Source of the DNA: Poronia punctata | Lineage: Eukaryota > Ascomycota > Sordariomycetes > Xylariales > Xylariaceae | Assembly (NCBI GenBank): GCA_022579005.1 | Contig: MU401466.1 | Location: 1-64,000 of the forward strand | DNA: 64,000 bases | Reading direction: 5' to 3' | Shown: positions 45,065 to 57,007 of the stretch, piece by piece | How positions within the stretch are numbered: position 1 is the stretch's first letter | Layout of the letters: the number at the start of each line of letters is the position of its first letter | Program-made: the position numbers and the translations under genes | Notes under the pieces: generated by a model | Database searches by the model: none | What the model was told of the DNA's origin: nothing | What the model saw: only the letters and a program-made list of their open reading frames with translations

Positions 45065-48000
45065 GGCCTCCCAAAGGGCATAAAACGTAACAAGCTAACC
45101 TAAATAAAACAATGCCAACTCTATTCAGCCTATAGCCTTACAAATTTTCACCAGCCCGCGCCCACTCCCTTTTAAAGCATCGGACCTATTATGTTCCGTT
45201 AAAGTTGCCCCCTATTATATAGTTTTTCCGTTTTCCGGTTCCTGCCCCGGTTCTTTCCATTGTAGCCAGCCTTGCGCCAGCCTTGTTGTCACGGCTCTAA
45301 AGGGTATTTAAGGTCGTTAGCCATAAGCTAACAATCCCGCCCCTATTGCCAAAAGTATATTGTTTTTGTTATTTTCTTCGTTTTCGTCTTCTCCTCCGTC
45401 CCAACACCCTCTATCTCTCCCGGCAAAAGCCCTTTTCCCCCAGGCGGCCCCCTCATTCCCTATTATTATTACCCCCAAAAAAAGGCTAGGGCACTATGTA
45501 CTCCAGCTCCTCCTCTTCCTCCTCCTCTGTTTCATTGCAAGCAATACGCCAGCCCGCGCAGCATAGTCGTTGTTCCTCAAATAAAGGGCAAATGTCGGTA
45601 AAGTATCCGGTAGCTTTGCAAAACTTCTAAAATTCGTCCGGGTTCTCTAGCAGCCACACCCAGTATCTCGCCCTGTCCAGTGCACCCCAAAAAGCCTTGT
45701 TATACATACGCATCAGCAGGCTATCCTCCGCCTACAGCCTGCCGTTATGCCTCAGTCTTAGTTTAAGTAGCGTTGGCTACTTATGTATTAGGCAGCGTAT
45801 TGCTTTACAATACACCATATACTGCAGCAACTTCACCTTACTATTCCACCACCTTTCCTTTCTTTTGCAAGCGCAATATATTTCAGCCTCTTTGTGCCTA
45901 AACTTGTTATAATACCACTCATAGTCCTTATAAGTTAATAAACAAGCCAAGTATTTATTAAGCAGCGTTCAGGGCATGCTTAGCGCCTTCAAGCATTTCC
46001 CGGGCCAGTACTCAACCCCAGCCGCTATATAAGCAGGCGGCCTCCTTGTCCCTATATCCCTTCCATCCCGCGTAGTCCGCGGAGAATCGTTCTTCCACTA
46101 GGCAGTCGCTTAATCCCGTATCTTCTGCCATCCCATTGTCTTAATCCCAGATACCGTCGAGCCCAAAAAGTCCAGGTCAAGATCCCCCGCTTCCGCAGCC
46201 TATTTCGCCAGTTCATCCGCCTGTTTATTACCTTATATGTCCATATGTCCAAGGCACCATTTCAGCTTAGCCCCGGTCCGTTTTATCAGTTAATATATCT
46301 AAATAAACGCCGCCTATAAGGTCTTTAGCGCGTCTTTCTATGCGCACCAAAGCGTAGCAGTATTATCCACACATACTGTTATGTCAAAATCCAGGTAAAG
46401 CTCCTCAGCTTTTTATAGGCCCCTCAATAGCCCTACTCCCTCAGCGTCAAATACATTAAAGCAATTACTTAAGCTCCCACTTCCTTCTGCTACCTTCTCC
46501 GTGCCCTCATAAACCACATAACCGTAGCCAACTCCACCACCGCTAATCTTAAAGCCGTCTAAGAACACCGTAGCGTCAAAGACCGACCTCTTATTAAACC
46601 ACTTCTAAAATGCTTTAGCCGCGTCTTCCTTTAAAAGCCCATACGTTAAGTCAACCTATAACCCGGCCGGGTAGCGTAGCAAGTATAGTGTAAGCCGGGC
46701 TATAGCCGGCAGTAAACTCGCCGCAAGCTATATATTCGTAACAAGAGGTTAGATCTGCCCCGCTTTCCGTCCTCGCTTAATCTTAATCAGCTCCGCCCTT
46801 GTTGCTAAGGGATAATCTCCTAGAACCGTCCGTATTTAGTAGGCAAAGCGTAGCCTTGCCTTATCTAGTGCTAGTTGTGCCGTAAAGAGTCCGCTATCTG
46901 CAAAAAGCGTCAAGTTAAATTAGGTCTTCTACACCGGCAGCACTCCCCTAGCTGCCTTAACTATAGCCTATTATATTAAGTCCACGTAACTCCCAACCCT
47001 TATACTTATCTCCGTAGGTCCGCCAGCCCTATATCAGGCCAGCTTTGTCCTGCCTTTGTACCAAACCTCGCTGCTGTAAAGCAATAACAGCATTAGCACA
47101 GTCCGCGCCGCTTTATACAGTGCCGCCGCCGGAGGCCCTCTTTTCGTAGCCGCTAGTGCTTTAATATAGTTAAAAATGTACATACTAACAGCCGCTTGCT
47201 TTTCCACGTGACGTTTAAAAAATAGTTTCCAGTCTAGCTAGACTCTAAGCTATTATAGCGCCAGCTTTAACCTCTATAAAGCCTATGCCGCAGTTTTTCC
47301 GTGTTCTAAAAGCCCCAGTAGTATTAGATATATTGTTCCGGCCAAGGTGTCGATGCTCGAGTTTGTAATTTTGCGTCCCTTTATAAAGTAAATCATCTCT
47401 ATCTTCTTTAAAGCAAAAAAGATCTTATTATCCCTTCCGTAATTCAAAATGTACTCAACCTCCTGCTAGGCCCTTTCTGCGCTCTTGTCTATGCTGTCGG
47501 CTATAACAAAAATGCCTATATCGTCAGCGTACCCCCACCAGTACAAGCTCCCGTTTAGTAGTTTAGCCATATAAAGCATATACAGTATAGGTAACCAAGG
47601 CAAGCCTTATAAGGTCCTGCACTCTTAATCCTGCACTTCTATTATGTCCTCCTCTAACTTAGTGCGCAGGCGCTGTCCTATAAAGAAGTTTTCAGCCAGC
47701 CTTATTACCTAAAGCAGCCAGCCCTATAATATCATACGACGTAGTAGCTGCCGCTTGTACAACGCGTTAAAGGCTCCCTGCACGTCTAAAGTAACTAATG
47801 TGACCTTCTTTCCTTTTGCTAACGCTAAGTCTACTTTGTACGTAAAGCTAGCAACTAGGTCTACGGCTAACTTTATAAGTATTGCCTTTGCATGTTGGGA
47901 GCTAATTAGCCTAGCCTACAAGCTAACCTAAGCCATCTGCCTAGCTACTAACCTCTTGTATCCCTTGCTAATGCAAGAGAGTAATGCTATAAGCCTAAAC

Positions 48001-51000
48001 GACTAGAACGTCGTAAAATCCGTCTTGCCCAGCTTAGAGATCATCGCTACCTACGCCACCTTCTAAGCCTCTAGAAAGTAGCCTGTGTAAAGAATCCTCT
48101 CCCTTAGAACCTAACAATATTTACTAATGTGTGCCTAGCAGGCCGCCACTACCTTAGCCGTAATACCGTCCTCTCCCGATAAAGTAAACTTAACTTTGCA
48201 CATAAACCGGTTCATTTCTTCCAAGGTAATCTCCGTGGACTATAGCAAGTGTCCTGGCCTTAAGAGCATGTTGTCTATAAAATCGTCGTTAGCGCTATAT
48301 CTCTTAAATATTTTTTTGTACAAGTGCTAAGCCTTGTCTAGGCCTTGCTCGATTAGCTCCCCTATATCTAGGTCCTTTAAAAAGGGCATCCGTAGCCTTG
48401 CCCTAAGCTTGTACTATTTGATAAGCGCGTATAAGTCCTTGTCTGTCTCTACCTTGTTAATACGCTTGCTCTAGTATTCCTTTTTAGCCTATTAAACCGT
48501 TATAAAAAAGGCCTTATACTTTACCGTTACGCCTTCGTCCTCTACCCCGTCGGCTATCTAGGCTCTCTTAGCTCGCTTTAAGTTATTATAGGCCAGTTTG
48601 CACGCATCCGTCTACTAAGGTGCCAACTTCCCCTCGACCCTGTGCCGGGTGCCTACTGTCTAGATCGCTTTTATCAAGATGCTTGCAAGCCCTCTTGCCG
48701 CACCCTCTATATTGTCTGGGTCCTCGGTATTAGTAATGTCTAAAAAAAAAGGTACCATATTTGCTACTAAGTCAGCTAGCCTCCCAAGCTCCGATTTCTT
48801 AATTCTCTACCTGTGCTGCTTTAACAAAGGCCTTTTCCCCCTTCTAAGGAGCACTACCCGTAGTAGGTAGTAGTCAAAGCCCAATACACACTTGTAATTA
48901 AGGTCTACGTTGGCAAATAGTATATTAAAAAAAAGTAAATCGATAACGTAGCCGTTTTTATACGTAGCAATCCTAAGCTAACTAATATAAGACATGCTGG
49001 ACTGGGCAGACTATAAAGCCAGTTTACTACCACTTCCTCTAAAGACTAACCCCGGCTCCTAGTCCGCGTATCTTGCATTAGCATCCCCGGCCGCAAAGCA
49101 ATTCTATAGCAGCTCCAGCAAGCATAGGTACTGCAGCACTTCCTTTGTTTAAAGCGCCCTATAGTAATTTAGCAAGGCAAACTTGTTAACATCTATTCAT
49201 AGTAAGTCTTTAAAGGCTATAAGCCTACGTAGCGTAGCCTTTAGCCTTGCCCCTTTCCTTACGTAAGTCACAACTTGAGGTCTAGTCTCCTCTAAGTCCC
49301 AGTGTTCTAAAAAGGCATACATAGTATACCCCAAGTATGTTTGTGTTTGTGTATAGGTAAGTATAGAGACCCACGGCTCCTATACTATCGCAACATCTAT
49401 CTCCTCCTCCTAACATCTTTAGAAAAAGGCAGTATGCACTAGCTAGGACCTTTGCACGTTGTATACTTCAACGCGCAAATCTTTTAGTATCCCAGCTGGC
49501 CTATAACGTCTCCTTCTACCAAGCATCCAGTGCTAGTTTAAACTAGTTAAGCATAGGCATAAGTTACAAGAACGCCATACTGCGCATTTGTATAAGCTGC
49601 TGATTTAACATAGCCTTAGCATTATTAGTATATAACTTAGTAACCTTGTCCGCGACCACTTTTATTCTCACAGCTATTGCAGCAGTACTAGCACTACCTT
49701 TGCTGTTCTTGTTGTCCTAGCTTCTTTAAGCATTTAGAAAGTCCGTTTCTTCCAAGCTAGTCTCCTGCAGTGCCCCGTCATCGTCCTGCCTCTCGGCCAG
49801 GATCCCTACTATCGTGTCCATCTCGTCTTAGTCGTCGTCCTCTTCCAAGGCCTAGTACTAGCCTGCAAAAAAAGCAGCGGGCACTTAGGCGTCTGCCAAC
49901 GCTACCCTCTTTCGCTTGACAACCTAGGCAAGCTCAGGCTGTCCTATGCTAGCGCCAGCACCCTCGTCTAAGTCGGAAGACACCAGGTCTACCAGGTCCG
50001 CTACCGCTATAAGTAGCTTGTTCTTATCCTTATATTATTTGTTGCCGGCCCTTCGCACTACAGCTAGCTGCTTTTTTAACAGCGCTATTACTTATTAGCC
50101 CGCCCTCTTTAGCCTAGCAAAGCAGTTCAAGTAGCCGGCCTAGTAAAGCCCAAAGCAGTTTGCGCAGCGCAGCAGTTTCTTACACTTGCCCAGTTCGTAT
50201 CCGTCTAGTCTATCGCCGCAGTTATAGCAGCAATACGCCCTAAAGCAGTGCCGAGCTAAGTAAAACCCTTAACAACCTAGGCCTTGTTCTCCATGCCTAA
50301 CAATAAAAGGCTTCTTGTCAATTCGCTTAGCTAGCTAGCTAGTTAAAAACAGCTAAAAGCTCTTTACTAAGTGCTTAAAAAACACAATCCAGTTCTGCAT
50401 AGCAGTAACGACGTTAACATCCTTGCACAAAAGGTGCGCGTCTACTAGGTCATAGCCTGTTTACACTCTCACTTCTTTCTTAACTAGTTCAGCAGTTATA
50501 TCCACCAGTCGTTGCTATATAATATTAAAAAAGAACACAAGCACGCTGCTAACAACGTATATAACCCACTTTTCTAGCAGTTTAATCTTTTCTGCTGCCA
50601 GGGCTCTTGTAATAACGGCTTTCTGCTCGTCGCCTATAAGCTTATCGCAAACAACAAGGCCGGTTGTTTTAATTGCCTATCCAGTTTAGGTATATTAGAA
50701 GTCGACAATCTCCGTAAGCTAGATTTTTAGTTCCCTAATAAAAGCTATGCAGGTTACGTAAAGCTCTCCCCAGTAAATTAGTCTCTCAAAAGTAACCCTA
50801 ACTAAGATCCTAAGATCTTCAATGTTCAACAGCTCCAAGCAAGCCTTAAAAGACGCTGCAAAAACAGAGAATCTAGCAAGCCTCGCCGCTTTCTAAAGTG
50901 CTGTGCTGCCGGCTAATAAGACAAAGCAAGCTACGGCAACGTAAGATTTAGTTAATCTAGAGGCCTCTATCAAGGCCTCGCTATAGTAAGTCGATTGCAG

Positions 51001-51542
51001 ACGCTTAAGCAGTGCCATTAGTCCTATAGTACATATAAACACTACCGTATTTAAGTAGCAGCTAACCTCTTTAATAAGGTCCTAGGCCACCCGCCTCTAC
51101 GTCGCCTAGTTAAGCCTATCAAATAAGGTTGCAAATTTATCTAAGGCATTAACTAGCCCTATAAAAACTTCTTTTTATATTTTAACAAAGCGCTAAGCTT
51201 CTGCAAAATGCTTTGCTACCATGTCCTAAAGAGCAGTATTTTAAGGTACAGCGTCCTTCCCAGACGTCATTTTTAAAAGCAGAAAATTGCTATCAATTCT
51301 TACCTTCTTACGCTATAAGTTTACTACAAATAAAGTAGCAAGCTCCGTCTGCCTAGTAAACTGCAGCTTAAGAACAGCAGCCGGGCGCCGTAGCGTTTAT
51401 AGTCCCGTCATCAGCAAATTTTGCTATATGCTAACGCGGGCCAATCAGAGTGTAGAGATCTGCGAAAATTAGGTCCTTTTAGTCAATTGGCCAATCAGAG
51501 CCGAGGATTCCGAAAACAGAAAATAAAATTGGAGGGAAGGTG

Positions 51543-51556
51543 CCCCAAGCCCCCAA
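51543..51556. repeat. Target-site duplication, right copy (14 bp)
   Basis: Exact repeat of 44,989-45,002. It marks the 5' end of the LINE at 51,542, which shows that the element is not 5'-truncated relative to its insertion. Confidence 0.9.
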
Positions 51557-52008
51557 GTTCCCACGAATAACCTACGAGTACTAGCGCGTACTGCAAGCCT
51601 ACTCGTACCTATTAGGCGCCCATTCAGGGCGCCCGAAGCACAGTGCCCAAGAGGCTTGTAGAACGTCATTCTGAATTAGACGTGATTTGTCGTGTAAAGT
51701 GGTCGCGTCTTTTCGCGGCGTGTATTTGACACGCTTTTCCAAGGTGAGAAATGAAATGGATGGATCCCTTCCACCTAGCCTTCCACCTTCGGCTGTCCCC
51801 GCCACAGGTTTTCATCGAAAACCGACTATTTCGAGGTCTTTCGATTAGAGGTGATCATTAATTGTATACTCTCTCCGCTTCCATTGCATCTTCCATTGCA
51901 TCTTCTCACATCATATCACCGAAATTCAAACTTAAACTCCGAAGCAACATTTGATATCGGATTCGGACCCGGGACCAGAGGCGAGAGAAGAGGCAAGGTG
52001 CAAGCGAT
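51557..52008. other. Intergenic: upstream of the Cdt2-like gene
   Basis: No gene. It holds the promoter of the WD40 gene and a TACTCGTACC word at about 51,600. Before the LINE insertion this would have been contiguous with 44,988. Confidence 0.6.
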
Positions 52009-54204
52009 ATGAGTTCCCCAGTACCTGTCGAGCAGGCCGCTCTTCCTTCGTCGCCCATGCAGAGGAAACGCAAAGAGAGAAAAGACCCTTCGATTACACC
52101 TAGGAAGTTTGAAAGGTTCTTCACGCCTCGTTCTTCCCGAGTGCCTACCCGGCTGAGCTCAGCAAGAAAAGCGCTCCGGGATCTCGGCTCCTCCACGGTC
52201 AACCGACGATATCAAACGCCTGCTCCATCCAGCCCGTTGAAACCTTTCGCCGAAGAAGAGAATCTGTCCGAGGATGGAGACATAGAACCCCAGTCCGACC
52301 ATACGGCTAAACGAAGAAGGATACAACGCACTCCTGAGTCGTCCCCAATCCGCCCTTCATCACTTGGTCGTAGCTTTGAAGTGGGTCTTCTTAGCCCTAT
52401 CCGGTCTTTGTGTTCTACCCAGGAATTGGACGAGTCGGATAACGAGGATGACTGCACTGACGACGAGTTGCCGCCCATCTCGTCTCCTTCGAAGCCGTTG
52501 GTGCCCTTGTCTCGTCGTGGTTTAGCTGGTCAACTCGCACAGAGAGAACTCGGCAATCGCCCTCGGGCTGGTCATTCTTATATCTCGTATCCCGCCGCAG
52601 ACTGGAGAACCCATGCGGCAGACTTCTGCAGCCGTCCAGAGGATATTCACACATGCGTTAGCCACGAAGGACCTGGCCAATGCATTCCCTTCTGCACAGC
52701 AACGTGCCACCGAAGTGGCATCGTTGCCATTGGCGACGAAGAGGGCCGTGTACGCCTGCTCGACTCGTCCAGCGAGTCGTCCGAACCATTCAGCAACATC
52801 CACTTGTCTTTCGATGCACATACCAACGCCATTATCGACCTCGATTTCTCCCAGGACGATTATCTACTTGCAACTGCTTCCGGCGACCAGACCGGCCAGG
52901 TTATCGACATGATGACCCAGACCCCTATTGCCTTCCTAGGACAGCATACGGCTTCCCTCAAGCAGATTCGTTTCCAGCCAGGGCAGGCAAATGGCAGCGT
53001 CCTAGCCACTTCCTCACGTGACGGAAGTGTTCAAATATGGGATTTACGGTGCAGCCGTCCAGTTCAAGACTACCAGGCACCGCAGAATCGAGGCAGGAAT
53101 CTATCGTTCCGCCTCCCACCTCCCAAGGTCGGCTGTGCCATCAACAGCTTCTATCACGCCCACGCACGAACATCTCGACAGCTCCGTCAGTCCGCCCCCA
53201 TGGGTCCCGGCGATACGCCTTCTCGTCGTGAGGGACCTAATCGGTCAAACGACGTCTCGGTGACGGCACTACAGTTTCTGCCGGCTGGGCAAGAGCATCT
53301 TCTACTCTCGGCATGTGAAGCGGATGCATCTATCAAGTTATGGGATATCCGCTCAATCCACTCGTCCCGTAACAAAGTACCGGCACCGCTGTCGATAACA
53401 GCTCCACCAGGCTCCCACTCCAGCTGGCGACCCTTTGGCATATCGTCGCTCGCACTCGGTACGGATGCGTCCAGATTGTACGCCGTATGCAAAGACAACA
53501 CAGTTTACGCATATTCAACTGCGCATCTGATAATGGGTCACGCACCGGAACTCTCATTCCGAAACGGAGAGCCTCCTAGACGGCGACATAACGTCGTTGC
53601 TCAGCAAGGCCTCGGTCCACTATACGGATTTCGTCATCCCTCCTTCCATGCTACGAGTTTCTACGTCAAATGTGCGGTCCGCCCAGCGAAAAACGGCAGA
53701 GGCGAGCTCCTCGCCGTCGGAAGCAGCGATAGCTGTGCTGTATTGTTCCCTACGGATGAACGATTCTTGCAGGACGAACTCTCGACCTCGATGAGCAAAA
53801 TGAATCTCGAAAACTCGACTGTCGCCACGGGAGGAGGACATTCCACACGGTCGGCCAGCACCCGGACAGCAGTCGACACAGTCCGCAGACCACTTTTCCG
53901 CACAACCAGTTCATCAAACCTGTCGGCCCGTCTGAAGGACGACATACCCATCGTCCGCACCGGAGCCCCACTCGTGCGCGGCCACGACCGCGAAGTCGGC
54001 TCTGTATCGTGGACCGACGAAGGGAAGCTCATAACCGTCGGCGATGACTACCTAATCAGATGTTGGGGCGAAGACCGTCTAAACGCCACAGACCTACGGA
54101 CTGGTGGCGAGACGGGTGGTCGACGCTGGGGCTGTGGCTGGGCAGATGTCGGAGACGATTGGGATCTTCCCGACGACGATGACGACGACGACGACGATTT
54201 TTGA
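52009..54204 (+). CDS. Cdt2-like WD40 protein (CRL4 substrate receptor)
   Basis: Probable substrate-recognition subunit of the Cul4-Ddb1 ubiquitin ligase, which in other eukaryotes destroys Cdt1 and related targets in S phase. Single exon, 731 residues. The N-terminal 190 residues are disordered, with Ser-Pro motifs (TPAPSSPLKPF, TPESSPIRP). A WD40 propeller follows: GIVAIGDEEGRVRLLD, LLATASGDQTGQVIDM, LATSSRDGSVQIWDLRC, LLSACEADASIKLWDIRS, a bipartite middle, and finally GSVSWTDEGKLITVGDDYLIRCWGED. WDxR-type motifs (IWDLR, LWDIR) fit Ddb1 binding. The protein ends in a poly-Asp tract. The match to Cdt2/DTL rests on domain order and the repeat sequences; another DCAF-type WD40 protein is possible. 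Confidence 0.82.
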   Translation: MSSPVPVEQAALPSSPMQRKRKERKDPSITPRKFERFFTPRSSRVPTRLSSARKALRDLGSSTVNRRYQTPAPSSPLKPFAEEENLSEDGDIEPQSDHTAKRRRIQRTPESSPIRPSSLGRSFEVGLLSPIRSLCSTQELDESDNEDDCTDDELPPISSPSKPLVPLSRRGLAGQLAQRELGNRPRAGHSYISYPAADWRTHAADFCSRPEDIHTCVSHEGPGQCIPFCTATCHRSGIVAIGDEEGRVRLLDSSSESSEPFSNIHLSFDAHTNAIIDLDFSQDDYLLATASGDQTGQVIDMMTQTPIAFLGQHTASLKQIRFQPGQANGSVLATSSRDGSVQIWDLRCSRPVQDYQAPQNRGRNLSFRLPPPKVGCAINSFYHAHARTSRQLRQSAPMGPGDTPSRREGPNRSNDVSVTALQFLPAGQEHLLLSACEADASIKLWDIRSIHSSRNKVPAPLSITAPPGSHSSWRPFGISSLALGTDASRLYAVCKDNTVYAYSTAHLIMGHAPELSFRNGEPPRRRHNVVAQQGLGPLYGFRHPSFHATSFYVKCAVRPAKNGRGELLAVGSSDSCAVLFPTDERFLQDELSTSMSKMNLENSTVATGGGHSTRSASTRTAVDTVRRPLFRTTSSSNLSARLKDDIPIVRTGAPLVRGHDREVGSVSWTDEGKLITVGDDYLIRCWGEDRLNATDLRTGGETGGRRWGCGWADVGDDWDLPDDDDDDDDDF

Positions 54205-54355
54205 CGAACGATGAATGATGTCTGATGAATTTGGTTCATTCACTTCCTCATCTATCGCGTAAAGAAAAAAAAACCCCTTGGCTAGCCAGAAAGCAGGCAA
54301 GCCTTGGAACTGAAACGACGACTGACTGGACTGCTCTTTGATAAATGATACGAGA

Positions 54356-54380
54356 GCAAAGCAAAGCAAAGCAAAGCAGA
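54356..54380. repeat. (GCAAA)n short tandem repeat
   Basis: Four exact GCAAA units followed by a variant GCAGA, 151 bases after the Cdt2-like stop codon. Confidence 0.85.
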
Positions 54381-54612
54381 GCATTTGTTTGAGTTTGTCT
54401 TTTTTTTCTTTCATCTTGTAAGCGAAGCGCGCGTATGCATTGTATTGGTAGCGAAGCGGGGGACTTTTTTTCTTCTTTTCTTTCATCATCACACATACAT
54501 ACATAACAGGTCAACTTTCATCATTGTCTATAGGAAAAATCCTGTCATGTTTAGTTAGTGAGCGGCAAAAAAGGGAATGAATGGGCGCTTTCGGAGTCTT
54601 GAGTCGGAGACT

Positions 54613-54670
<58 letters not shown>
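54613..54670. repeat. (GA)n microsatellite
   Basis: Nearly pure GA dinucleotide run of over 50 bases, interrupted once by an AA near 54,621, in the 3' region of the Cdt2-like gene. Confidence 0.95.
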
Positions 54671-54674
<4 letters not shown>

Positions 54675-55856
54675 GCAATGCAATGCAATAGTTTTTTTCT
54701 ATTATTATTATACCCAATTCGAGCATTTGTTAATTAAGTAGTCTGTCTAGCCCTGCTTCTTGTGTTCATGTGCGATTGCTCTTATCATTTTGTGTTTGTG
54801 GACCTTGCTTGCCTCTGTAGATAATTATATACTAGTTGTAATCAGGCAAAGTGTTGAATTTATACGCGTATACATAATAATGGCAGAGACGAATTGAGCT
54901 TCGTCAAGTTCGAATGCAAGTTCCAGTCGTCCCGAATACGAGAAACACCTATTGTCTTGCGTTATATTACCTAGGTACGTAGGGGGACATATTGTCCTCG
55001 GATGGCATGACTATCAGCCTTGCAAAGACTCGAAATCTTGATAAATCTGTGTGACGACAAGCAACACATCAAGAAAGCTTAATTCTTCTTCGAGGTCAAC
55101 CACAGCGCCCCTTTTTCACATGTACACGAAATAAAAAAACCAATATCAAGAGCCGTCTATATCCGAGCGCCGGATTTTTTGTATTTTGAAGAAAAGAATT
55201 AAAAAAAAAAGGTAATGTAGGTAATAAGGCTATATAGGTACATTTTAGTTCTAAGCTAGCTCGCTGGCTTGATCAAAAGGGTAGGTAAGGTAAGGTAGGT
55301 AGCTTAAAAACAACAGACATGGTAATAAGCGAGGTTTTGAAGGGTAAGTCGGTGGTGAAGTATATAGGTATAGGTTATGATGTGTATATGTACGTTGGCA
55401 AGATGTTTTCATTTCATTCCGCGTGTGCGGCAGAGACCGGGGGAATTCTAGGAGGAGGTAAGTAGAAGTTTGTGAGATTAGATGTCCTGAGTTGACGAAG
55501 TTTGGTGTCGTTGTTTTTTGGGCCTTTCCGAGTTAATTAATGAAACGATACCGATAAGATCCGGTGCCAATCATGGCAAAAGTCGAGGACCGATGCAAGA
55601 ACAATAAGTTAGGTAATTATTAATATGTGTGTCGGAGGCTATGCGAGGCGTCGGGCTAGCATTTCGAGCTGGGGTATCATTAGATTTTTGTATGGAACGG
55701 GAAAATGGACCAATGATCCATGCATATGCATGTTCAAGGTTGTTCATGTGTAAAGGCGTTGTTGTGCCCTGAACTGAAATGACGTATCGTGGACAAATAT
55801 GTTGGAGCCCAATGCTTGAGGATGTCGTGGTACGGATCGTCGAGGTGCCGATACAC

Positions 55857-57007
55857 TCATGATATACTCGAGTAGGGTTGCTGCATGGCGCGTTTTACGA
55901 GCGGCAACTCGGAGAAATCCCACTCAGGTGGGGGTGATGCCTCGCCCTTGTAGATGTCAAGGGTCATGATCGCTTTTAGCGACATATTTGACCGCGCCGT
56001 ACTATCCATATGAGGTAGTGTCTTCTAGATATAAAAATGGCAGGTTATCGCTCTCCCAACCCAAGCCTTTATATGAAGTTATGCATCCCGGCAGCGGGAA
56101 TAGCCGCCGGGGGCATCTCGACGTTGAGATTCGCGGGGGCCATTACATGCTGCCCTTCACCTCGAAGCGCATTGTCCGGCTTGAGGCCACGTTTGGCCAT
56201 CTTCCCCAGGACAGTGACGAGGTCGCAAGCATCTTGGAACATGTCGTCGTCCATGCCCTCTGTGGCATCGTACACCTCTGCCACCGTTTGCTTCGCCAAT
56301 TTCCGACTTCCTTCCTGATCGTGAAGGCACTCGTAAAGGAAGGCCGCATATTCCGTTTTCGCCGATAGCCGTAGGGAGTGTGAGCCCCATAATAGACCAT
56401 CGGCTAAGGCCACGGCTTGTTTAAAGTATTCATGGGCAGTAGGTATATAATCCACCGATGGCAGTAGAAATGCTCCTGCATCTTCCATCGGTGACGGGCC
56501 AAACCCAGGCGGAGGACCTACTGGGCCACCCTCAGGTCCACCTTGGTAAAATGAACGACCAAATCCGAGACCAGTGTCGCCTCTGTCGACCCCTTTGCCC
56601 TTGTCGAGTCGTGGTATTGGTGCAATGCCCGGGATTGAGGCGTTGGTGCCCATCGAGGACACGGATGGTTTGTTGTGAAAAAGCACAAATATATGGTAAA
56701 ACGAGGCTCGAAGTTTGTGCGCCAGTACTTTGAGCTCGACATGATTGCCCACCATCGGTAAGACGTATTGCTCGAGCATGATGAGCCCTTCTCGGGAAAG
56801 CCAGATGATGTGGAAATACAGCTCCAGCGACTCTGTCGTCCTTGGCGTGTCTATTCTTCCCTGTTTCCGTGCCTTGACCGTCTGTTCGCCCAAGTTGATG
56901 GACAGACCGAGTATCTTGAATAGCATGGAAGAAAGGAGCGGGTTACTAGGCTCGGCCAATCTCGCGAGTCTCCCGAGAAACTTCTGATCCACCTCGGAAG
57001 AAGCCAT
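55857..57007 (-). CDS. Divergent 14-3-3-like protein
   Basis: Probable phosphopeptide-binding adaptor. Exons (minus) 57007-56147 and 56024-55857 total 1,029 nt, giving 342 residues, longer than canonical 14-3-3 (about 250). An early segment resembles the 14-3-3 helices (MLEQYVLPMVGNHVELKVLAHKLRASFYHIF). A Gly/Pro-rich insert (about 180-215) precedes the C-terminal helices: AHEYFKQAVALADGL and SLRLSAKTEYAAFLYECLHDQEGSRKLAKQTVAEVYDA. The second exon is preferred because 56,025 is a strong acceptor (GATAAC branch, pyrimidine run, ATCTAG) and its translation looks coding (SLKAIMTLDIYKGEASPPPEW). Without splicing the frame ends at 56,069 (MHNFI). An upstream Met at 57,124 is less likely. Conservation of the phosphopeptide pocket is not certain. 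Confidence 0.68.

Larger units (their letters stand above)
45003..51542 (-). mobile_element. Full-length RIP-damaged LINE (Tad1-like non-LTR retrotransposon)
   Basis: About 6.5 kb element on the minus strand, bounded by a 14-bp target-site duplication. Residual domains in 5'-3' order: zinc-knuckle gag, with CYNCGD and CANCFG at about 50,110-50,240; AP-endonuclease, with GDANAR at 49,071-49,088; reverse transcriptase, with YADD at 47,520-47,531 in WWGYADDIGIF; RNase H, with KWCLGHMDI at about 46,236-46,262 followed by GNKQADELAK. In-frame TAA/TAG stops break each domain, and some conserved His codons read Tyr, as expected from C-to-T RIP. Hence it is dead. The EN-RT-RNase H order with a gag ORF fits the fungal Tad clade. 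It ends in a hairpin and a TTAA-type tail, and has inserted between SPB1 and the Cdt2-like gene. Confidence 0.88.
54205..55856. other. Intergenic, convergent 3' region with microsatellites
   Basis: No gene. It separates the convergent Cdt2-like and 14-3-3-like genes and includes a GCAAA pentamer array and a long (GA)n tract (separate entries). Many GGTA/GTAGGTAAG words lie at about 54,970 and 55,220-55,300. Confidence 0.6.

Noticed and set aside
46052..46252. 66-codon minus-strand frame starting MDIWTYKV
   Set aside because: It starts inside the GHMDI motif of the LINE RNase H but in the wrong frame. It is a by-product of the dead element.
54094..54514. Minus-strand Lys/Ser-rich frames after the Cdt2-like gene
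   Set aside because: They arise from simple repeats and the antisense of the poly-Asp codons.
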